A DNA stretch of 64,000 nt from Plasmodium coatneyi (Eukaryota; Apicomplexa; Aconoidasida; Haemosporida; Plasmodiidae), in assembly GCF_001680005.1 (NCBI RefSeq), contig NC_033556.1, positions 1 to 64,000 on the forward strand, read 5' to 3'. The notes beneath the pieces are model-generated. The model saw nothing but the letters and a program-made list of their open reading frames with translations, was not told the origin of the DNA and made no database searches. Below are positions 56,766 to 64,000 of this stretch, in pieces. Each line of letters begins with the position of its first letter. Position 1 is the first letter of the stretch. The position numbers and the translations under genes are program-made.

Positions 56766-57173
56766 AAGGTGGAAGTTGGAACAAAAGGGCAAAGGAAGGA
56801 GGAGCGTTGTGTAGGATGGCTCAACATCTTTAATTATTCGATGACGGGCTGATGCAATATGGATTTTTTTTTTGGGTTCCTGCCTTCTCCTTACATTTAC
56901 ATACTATGTGCGCCTATGGGATGATTGGTTTCTTTTCCCCCCTTTTTTTTAATAGCAATGGTAAGCTCCCGTGGTATTGTACCCCTCCCCGCCCAACGAA
57001 GAGCCAACTGCCCCTTTGTGCCTGATCATTTATGATTATACCCATCTGCGATCAGATCCATCTGTGGTGGTCTCATTGTGATGGCCAATTTGTGACGATC
57101 TGCTTATGATTACACCTAGGTGTGATTATGCCTTTTTGTGATTACACCTATTGAAGGTGGCCTATTGATGATT
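56766..57173. other. Intergenic region with scattered repeat precursors
   Basis: Words such as TGTGATTATGCC, TTATGATTACACC and TTTGTGACGATC at about 57020-57173 look like diverged precursors of the 16-bp array that follows. Nothing coding was seen. Confidence 0.5.
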
Positions 57174-57395
57174 ACACCCATTTGTTATTACACCCATTTG
57201 TTATTACACCCATTTGTTATTACACCCATTTGTTATTACACCCATTTGTTATTACACCCATTTGTTATTACACCCATTTGTTATTACACCCATTTGTTAT
57301 TACACCCATTTGTTATTACACCCATTTGTTATTACACCCATTTGTTATTACACTCATTTGTTATTACACCTATTTATTATTATACCTATTTGGGA
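57174..57395. repeat. 16-bp tandem repeat (CCCATTTGTTATTACA)n
   Basis: About eleven exact or near-exact copies of CCCATTTGTTATTACA, then three degenerate ones. The period is not a multiple of three, yet all three plus-strand frames stay open because the unit lacks a stop in any phase. The resulting HPFVITPICYYTHLL peptides are therefore an artefact of the repeat. Confidence 0.95.
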
Positions 57396-59301
57396 TGGCC
57401 TATTTGTGCGCGCGATGCCTTCAATTCCCTTTACCGTTTGGCCGTCGCATGCCGTAATCCACCCTTTCTGAATAGCCTAGCGCACCTGATTTGAAATTAA
57501 TAATTAACGCTATGACGCGACATCGTCGAAGGATAATAATTTTTCATTCGTTGCTCTTCCGCACCATGGACACAAGTAATGTGACCATACGTTCAACATA
57601 GTTTCGTATATTCCTACGCGCATATCGGTGTAATTCTCCTTATGGAAATTCACAGTTACACTTTAGGAATTCCGCATGGAGTCCCCCTTCCCGGCTCGCG
57701 CACATTTGTGTACTTATCACAACACGGAATTATGCTTAGTTTTTTTCATTAAAAATAAGATGGTCTGCAAGGTGCGCACAAATTGAATCGAAATCGAGTG
57801 GGAAGGTCCATGTTAAAATTTTAAGGAGGTAACACATAAAAAAAAGGCGGGGGAAGCACACATAATTCGCGCGGTTGCCCAGAAGCCGTAACGAGATGCT
57901 CTAAATGTGTTATATTTTTCGGCGGTACACTCAGATGAACATGTAAATGCTCCTTGTGGAAATCGCAAATATGTGTACGCCTGTATGTTCTCGCATATTT
58001 GCTTTTTTTTGTTGTTGTTCATTTTAAGTTACTTTTTTCTATTTTTAAAGTTGCGTACAATTCTGTTTTCGTGACCTGTTCTTCTTTTCTCTAAACAGAA
58101 TTGCAACACAATTGCACCCAATAAATTAGGCTTACCACCTCAAAGTACACACATTACCAAATGTCCAAAATGACAAATACCTGAAAATGAAGGTTACCAC
58201 CTGAAAGTACATACATTAGCAAGGGTCAGCATAACTACTAAAAAAATAGGGTCCAAGGTTTAGGGGCCGGGTTCAGGGTATAAAAATAGTGGTCCATAAT
58301 ATAACAATTGAGGTTCAGGCTTCAAGGTTCAATTTCAGGTTTTATGGTTCACGCTTCAAGTTTCAGGCTTTATGGTTCAGGCTTTAGGGTTTAGGTTTTA
58401 ATGTTTAAGATATAGGAGGCATATTTATATAGTGTAGTGGATTTCCTGTTTTGGGGTGTAGATTTCAGGGTGTGTTGCCCGGTTTAGGTGAAAGTAGGAT
58501 TCAGGTTAATAGTGAAGATGTAAGGTTTAGGGTATAAGAGTAGGGTTCAGAGTGTTGAAATAGGATTTTAAGTATAGGAAACATGGATTCACATAAGGGG
58601 TATGTGGGAAAAGCGTTTAGGGTATGGGAATTTGATGTTGTGGTATGGAGAATGATGATTCCAGGTTCAGAAATATCAGCACTGCCTGGTGTTTATTTAC
58701 CCTGAGGTATTTGAAAGGAAAAAATTGCTCGAAGTGCGACCGTCAATTAGTTCAGAATAAGGGAGTGGTGAAGGAAATTTGATGCTATGCACTTAAATAA
58801 CACTCTGTGGATCCGGAAAACCTATGGAGTTACCTTAAGACGAAAATGTAAACAACACTTAAATTCAACAGGGACTCGAAGAAGTTCTATACTTCTATAA
58901 AATGTACATAAGATCCTAATTTATGCCATTTTGCGCTAGTTTTTTCACTCTTTACCCAGTATTGCATGCACAATGTTATGTATTTTAGAGCAATGAAATG
59001 TTAGTGCACTTATATGTATATTATTATTATTGTTCACATTCCAATTAATTTTAAATTCTAATTTTTAAATTTAAAAAATGATAAAAAAAAGTTTAAAAAG
59101 TAAAAAGTTTACATTTACACACTTATAAAGGAACCGCTAATCACATACATGCTACCTCAAAAGTGACTTAATAAATATTTAATATTAACATAAAAAACAG
59201 TTATGTTACCTATTAATACACATATAAGAAAAGAAGAAATATCGCCATTCTAAACTATCTTTATTATTTAAAAAAAAAGAAGGAAGTAAAAAAACAGCAA
59301 A
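57396..59301. other. Intergenic region with weak telomere-like repeats
   Basis: Unique AT-rich DNA. About 58250-58640 contains strongly degenerate heptads (GGTTTAGGGGCCGGGTTCAG, GGTTCAGGCTTTAGGG). The part from about 59105 to 59301 resembles the 5' flank of the orphan exon at 21559 and probably includes the promoter of the gene at 59302. Confidence 0.55.
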
Positions 59302-60765
59302 ATGACACCCTTCCCTACAAAATATTTACTCCTCACCTTCGCCATACTTTACACCTCGTGGGCACAATATAACCCCAACCATCACCACGTAAGATGGGAA
59401 CTACTATAACAGCTATAAGAAAATTCCTACATTCATTATAACTAACTTTTATGTTTTTACGAAAGATGGAACTTTTTTTTTCGTTCTATCATAATAAATA
59501 TGTGTATTGTATAAATTTTGAATATACTCCTTCCTTTACTTTTTCAGGCACCTGAATTAAGCACACCATGGAACGGGGCAGCTGGCCCAACTAACCAATA
59601 CGACACGTCCGTTGTACGCATCAGTAGATTATTAATGGGATATGAACAAACTTATGTAGAAACAACACCACCACCACAACAAAGACAACAACAAAGACAA
59701 CAACAGAACAACCCCATTTTAACGAAACAAAAAATGAACGGTCCATTATTCAGTAAGAGCGATAGGGAATTATTTAACCGATTAAATGCATCCATACATG
59801 GCAAAAATGGAAGGCACGCACGGGATGATACTCTTTCATACTACACCTCTTTGAAGAACCGCTTAGGTGCAACAAAGTACGATGGTAGTTCTAATTCGCT
59901 ATCTACAAGAAGCAGCTCTATGGACAGTGTTAATTCACTATGTACTAACAGCAGCAGTTCTATGAATAGTTTAAAAGAAAAACCTAAAGGAATGAGGCAT
60001 CGTGACAATTTTGACCAATCAAACGATTCTTTAAACTTGCACAATTTTGATGATCATGACGACGACTATGCTGATAACGTGTCCACAGACACTTACTCAT
60101 GCAAGAGTGAATATACTGGTACGGATTACTACGATTCGGATGATGCATTTTACAATGTAATGTATGAGAATAGTGGATATGAACGGGCAGAGACAAAAAC
60201 AGGAGTACATTTACCCATGCTGGATGAATATTTTATTAAGGACTACACAAATTATACCACTTTTAAAAATTCCTACAGGAAAAATAGTGTAAAGGAGAAA
60301 ATATATAAACATATGCCATTCCTACGCAAGTTCTTTAAGGAAATCGATACTGAAGTCGAGTCAGAAATTAGGCGTTATTTGGACATTAAGGAGAGAGAAA
60401 AGCAAAATTACCCAGTCAGAAAAGTAAAAGGGACACAAAAAATTTTTAATTTTCTCAGCAAATACCGAGCTTTCATTCCGCTTGTTGTGCTTGGAATATT
60501 TTCCCTATTCCTGCTATCTTCTGTGCGTATACAATTCCTCGCTTTTTCACCCATATTGTCCCTTTTAGTTTCAGCTTCGACCTACTGGGCAACCCCTCTT
60601 CCGATACTCCTTGTCATATCCTCTGTATTTTACTTTATGATATTGGTTTGGCTTGGTGGATATGGACTTTTGGTATTCCACTTTGTGCGCAAATTAAAAA
60701 AAATAAAACGCTTAAGAAGACATATAAAAGAATTTGGGGCCATGAGAAATGAGGACGACGACTAA
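59302..60765 (+). CDS. Pv-fam-d-like exported membrane protein
   Basis: Two exons: 59302-59388 (signal exon MTPFPTKYLLLTFAILYTSW, donor GTAAGA) and 59548-60765 (acceptor TTTTTCAG), phase 0, 434 residues. After the cleavage region it has VRISRLLMGYEQ, a relaxed PEXEL-like site at about residues 52-62. A Gln/Arg stretch (PPPQQRQQQRQQQ) and a low-complexity Ser/Asn/Asp central part follow. The C-terminal block (HMPFLRKFFKEIDTEVESEI, RRYLDIKEREKQNY) precedes three or so hydrophobic segments from about residue 345 (AFIPLVVLGIFSLFLLSS, PILLVISSVFYFMILVW), and a basic/acidic end (KKIKRLRR, NEDDD). This order fits the Pv-fam-d family of vivax-clade subtelomeric proteins. Function in the host cell is unknown. 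Confidence 0.8.
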
Positions 60766-61567
60766 ACAAATTAAGAGTATCCTATACAACGTCCCTAAAA
60801 AAAATGTTAATTCGAATCTCCTAATAAAGGTGTAAAGGAAAATGTACCTACACATAGGTGCGCCCTTTCGTTTTTTTTTCGTATTTCCCGAATTATGCCA
60901 TTCCCCTGCTCCTTATGGTAAAAATATTTTTCTACTTTCCCTTACATAAATTTTTTTTCTTCCCCTTTGTTTTGTCCCGACTTCATTTTCACTTTCACAT
61001 TTTTGTTAAGTCAAATTTGTTTGATATCTTCCGCATGTTACGCACAACCAGAATTAAACCTAAATTTGTTAACAAACTTTCGATGTGTGGCACGCGATAT
61101 GCACCTTATTTGGTGTGTTTGCAAGAAATCCATCGAATGCCCACCGTTAAAGCGTGGCCCCTTTTAACTTATCGTACAAATGGCGCGGAAAAAAATAAAA
61201 TAAAAGATTTCTATAAATTCGTTTATGCTTGTGTGTGTATACACATGCGTCACTAGTACATTTGTGTTTGTGCATACATGGTTTGTTGTGCGGTTGCTTC
61301 ATCATGCTGCCTCTCTTTACCCTTAAACAGTCTCCGTCACACACAGTCATGCATCCTTTTTTTTTTCAACACTGTTCATACGTTGTTATAAGCATGATGA
61401 AAGATCGGCATGGAGGAAAAAAAAAACGTAAAAACTCAGCGGCCGTACACAGATTAAAAAAAAAGGAAAAAAAAAAGGCACCAATCGAATGGAAATGGGT
61501 CTAGGTGTGTACTAAAACGGAGATAAGAACTCTCAAATCGAGCGATTGACTTTTTGACGAGCGGAAT
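60766..61567. other. Intergenic region
   Basis: Moderately AT-rich DNA with T runs. Open frames at 60858-61256 and 61229-61504 have no recognisable domains and overlap each other; neither is called. Confidence 0.45.
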
Positions 61568-62236
61568 ATGAGCGAACAACCCTCTTCGTCCCTCGTCGGA
61601 AAGGTGAATTTTTTTCTCTTTTTTCTTTTTTTTTCGTTACGTTACTATTCCTACGTATTGTTTCGTTTGTTCCCATTCCACATGAGAAGAAAAAAGGAAC
61701 AAAGGCTACTTTATCGAATTTGCTGCCATAGAAAAGGCTGCCAATGAGGGTAATATGTTACTATGGATTTGTTAGGTATCGCATGTGAGGACGTTCATTC
61801 TGTGGGAACTGAAATAAAGGAGCACATAAAAAAAAACACACTTCCACATGCACATATATTTACATGCATACTCGTCCATCTTGTCGATAATAATGCCTTA
61901 TACCACGCACAACCATTTACACATTGAATGCATCAACGTAAGGGCAGCTCATTTTTGAAAAAGAATATCAGCTTGCTCTTTCGTTCTCTCCCTTCAGCGT
62001 AACAAATTGTTCAGATATCATTCACCTTGGAACTGTAAAGGAGGGGACGTGTTCGCAATTCGTGCAGTTACTTGACGTAAGCGGGTGGGTTTTACTGTTT
62101 CGGCTAAGCACCGCGGACAATGGAAAAAAAAAAAAAAAAAAAAAAAAAAATGCGAAAATCGCGCCAAATTCTTTCAGCAAAAAGGGACAAATCTAATTTA
62201 TATTGTACACAAGTACTCCTTGTATGATGCAACTAA
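61568..62236 (+). CDS. Possible small multi-exon gene (joins unresolved)
   Basis: A chain of short coding-like segments flanked by splice signals: 61568-61603 (MSEQPSSSLVGK, then GTGAAT), about 61705-61749 (GYFIEFAAIEKAANE, then GTAATA), from 61775 after TTGTTAG (IACEDVHSVGTEIKEHIKKN), about 61998-62075 after CCTTCAG (VTNCSDIIHLGTVKEGTCSQ and FVQLLD, then GTAAGC) and 62177-62236 after TTTCAG (QKGTNLIYIVHKYSLYDATK, then GTATTC). Codon use is less AT-biased than in the surroundings. The phases of segments 1/2 and 3/4 do not join as drawn, so at least one boundary is wrong, or these are relics. No family recognised. It may continue past 62236. Confidence 0.33.
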
Positions 62237-62620
62237 GGTATTCATTCTACAATGTACGTTACATATAGGACGTTAAAGGCTTATGCGTCATGCACTTATA
62301 TATATAGAATGCAGACGCATGCACCTTCCTTTAAATGTGTTCCCCCCGTAACACTAATACATAATTGAAAATCTTAAATAAGCAGCTAAATATATAATTA
62401 AACTATATGCACTATGACAGAGTAAATAATACCATAAATTAAAAGCACATGCTTCAAATGAATTGTGATATTATGATAAGCTCCACCATAACTATAGTAT
62501 AAGACATTATGAAAAATAGATCTAGTAAATATGAAAAATCATAATATGCCACCAAAATTGTCTACTAAAATATAATAACTATATTCTTCCTGATTCTTCA
62601 GATATTTTATGCCCGTGGTC

Positions 62621-63775
62621 TTATGCTAAGGGAGCTCTGAATTTTAGTATTTCCTTCGGTACTCTAAATCTTCCCCTCCTTTTGTAGTAGAATCGATATA
62701 ATACGAACAAAAGTATAAGTGCTATGCTCACTGTAACCAAGGACAAGGATATAACGATCTTCGACGAATCAAAATACCCTGAGAAAATACTATATATATA
62801 AACACCAAAAACGATCAAAGTAGCGGGGATCCAATATTTGTTCGACAGAACAGTATGTTTCAATGCACCAAGAAGCCCTCTGGGTTTCTTTCCCATTCTT
62901 CCGCCTGGTGTTCTATTTTGTAAGTTTGTTAATAACCCAACTGATTCAACTTTCGAATTTGATGTTCCAAACGGACCACCTGGCATACTGTTCCCAAAGG
63001 GACCTTCCCCCATAGCAGTAGGAAATTTATTCTGCCCTGGTGTCTGTACATTAGTTTCACCCTTCGATGGAAATCCTTTGGGCTTCCTTCCCATCTTTTT
63101 GCCGGGTGTTTTATTTTGTGAGTTGGGTAATAACCCATCTGATCCAAGTTTAGAACCTGGTGTTCCAAACGTTCCATACAGCGTGCTATTTCCATGGGGA
63201 TATCCATCAGGCTTAACTAGGAATTTATTCGGTTCCGGTGTTTGCATATCGCTTTCACCCTTCAATGATAATCCTTTGGGCTCTGTACCCTCTTGTCCTT
63301 TAGGTGTCGTATTTTGTGAATTTGGTAATAACCCATCTGATCCAAGTTTAGAACCTGGTGTCCCAAACGCTCCACCCAATGTGGTTTTCCCAGGAGGACC
63401 TCCAAAAAGATTAACAGGATTTTTATTCTGTTCCGGTGTTTGCACATCAGTTTCACCTGTTAATAATCTACTAATCCTTACACCTAAGGTACCATATTGG
63501 TTAGTCGATTTCGCACATGATGTGCTTAATTCAGTTACCTAACATGGAGGAAGGGAGATGTGAATTCAAAATTTTTAAAATACATAAGTGTTATTAAAGA
63601 AAAAAAAAAAAAGGGAGTGGAAAGTATTTTTTATTTTTTAGCATAAAAAGTAGAAGGAATTATAATGAATGTAGGGACTTCAAGAACTCAATAGTTCTTA
63701 TCATACTTGGATGGTGTACTGCAAGGAGCACACAACAAGGCTAAGTATTGAAAGTTTTGCACAATAGGGTGCCAT
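62621..63775 (-). CDS. Pv-fam-d-like exported protein with three 66-residue repeats
   Basis: Two exons: 63775-63707 (signal exon MAPYCAKLSILSLVVCSLQY and TIQ, donor GTATGA) and 63538-62621 (acceptor ATGTTAG), phase 0, 328 residues. Exon 2 starts VTELSTSCAKSTNQYG and VRISRLLTGE, homologous in order to APELSTPWN, TNQY and VRISRLLMG of the gene at 59302, including the PEXEL-like RLL site. The middle is three diverged repeats of about 66 residues, each opening QTPxxNK and containing FGTPGSKLGSDGLLPNSQN or a variant. Two membrane segments follow (WIPATLIVFGVYIYSIFSGY and IVISLSLVTVSIALILLFVL), then a basic end (YYKRRGRFRVPKEIL). The central region is thus entirely different from its neighbour's. 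Confidence 0.8.
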
Positions 63776-64000
63776 TTTTTGCTTTTCTTTCCTTTTTTGT
63801 TTTTTTTCTTCTAAAGTAATAAGTGTTTAGAAGGATGGTATATTTATTTGTTTTTTATGTATATATATGAATGGATTATAGGATTATTTCCTTCCTTTCT
63901 GTTTAACAGAACATGTTAATTAAAATCTCTTGCGCATGCGATTTAAAAAGTTTTCTTGTTCTAAGTGTCCATATATAATTTAATCGAAAAAAGTAATATA
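63776..64000. other. Intergenic edge of window
   Basis: AT-rich DNA upstream of the minus-strand Pv-fam-d-like gene; it would contain that gene's promoter. No coding sequence seen. Confidence 0.45.

Noticed and set aside
62838..63542. Plus-strand 234-residue frame rich in Pro/Gly/Phe
   Set aside because: Antisense of the 66-residue repeat region of the minus-strand Pv-fam-d-like gene.

Overview
The window is the subtelomere of a malaria parasite. It opens with degenerate CCCTRAA-type telomere repeats, has the very AT-rich, homopolymer- and (TA)n-loaded intergenic DNA of Plasmodium, and is packed with two contingency families, KIR and SICAvar. Together these families point to Plasmodium knowlesi or its close relative P. 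coatneyi; I cannot separate the two by reading alone. Nearly all genes are multi-exon, many with 3-45 nt first exons, so the exon coordinates given here were derived by matching GT/AG sites, reading phase and family pattern. All of the exon sums I propose for intact genes keep the reading frame.

Layout. 1-262 telomere-type repeats; 263-1533 decayed intergenic DNA. 1534-11007 holds three KIR genes (1534-3775 minus, 4677-5837 minus, 9773-11007 plus), followed by G-rich minisatellites and a compact five-exon SICA gene (12748-15999 plus). Next come KIR genes at 16546-18409 (minus), 22860-24409 (plus), 25909-27236 (minus), 29133-31559 (minus) and 33952-35999 (minus), a second SICA gene with an unusual long tail (37797-40399 minus), and a KIR at 42930-44833 (minus). 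Three orphan SICAvar 3' ends (about 32900-33177, 41975-42480, 52210-52800, all plus) run out upstream into telomere-like TTTAGGG/TTCAGGG tracts. From about 48 kb inward the contents change to exported-protein genes: a PEXEL protein with acidic repeats (48417-50088 minus), a frameshifted tryptophan-containing pseudogene (53099-53744), a PHIST gene (55364-56765 plus), and two convergent Pv-fam-d-like genes (59302-60765 plus; 62621-63775 minus), with a possible small multi-exon gene between them.

How it fits together. KIR and SICA proteins are variant antigens of the infected red cell; the PHIST, PEXEL and Pv-fam-d-like proteins carry export signals and probably act in or under the host-cell membrane. 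The sequence records active reshuffling: two KIRs have duplicated ectodomains with the same in-phase splice junction, one KIR lacks the terminal intron exactly, two KIRs gained extra stalk exons, dead SICAvar tail repeats have been amplified, and several non-coding elements (a ~500 bp GC-core repeat in three copies, a G-rich minisatellite shared by a KIR intron and a KIR flank) recur among the genes.
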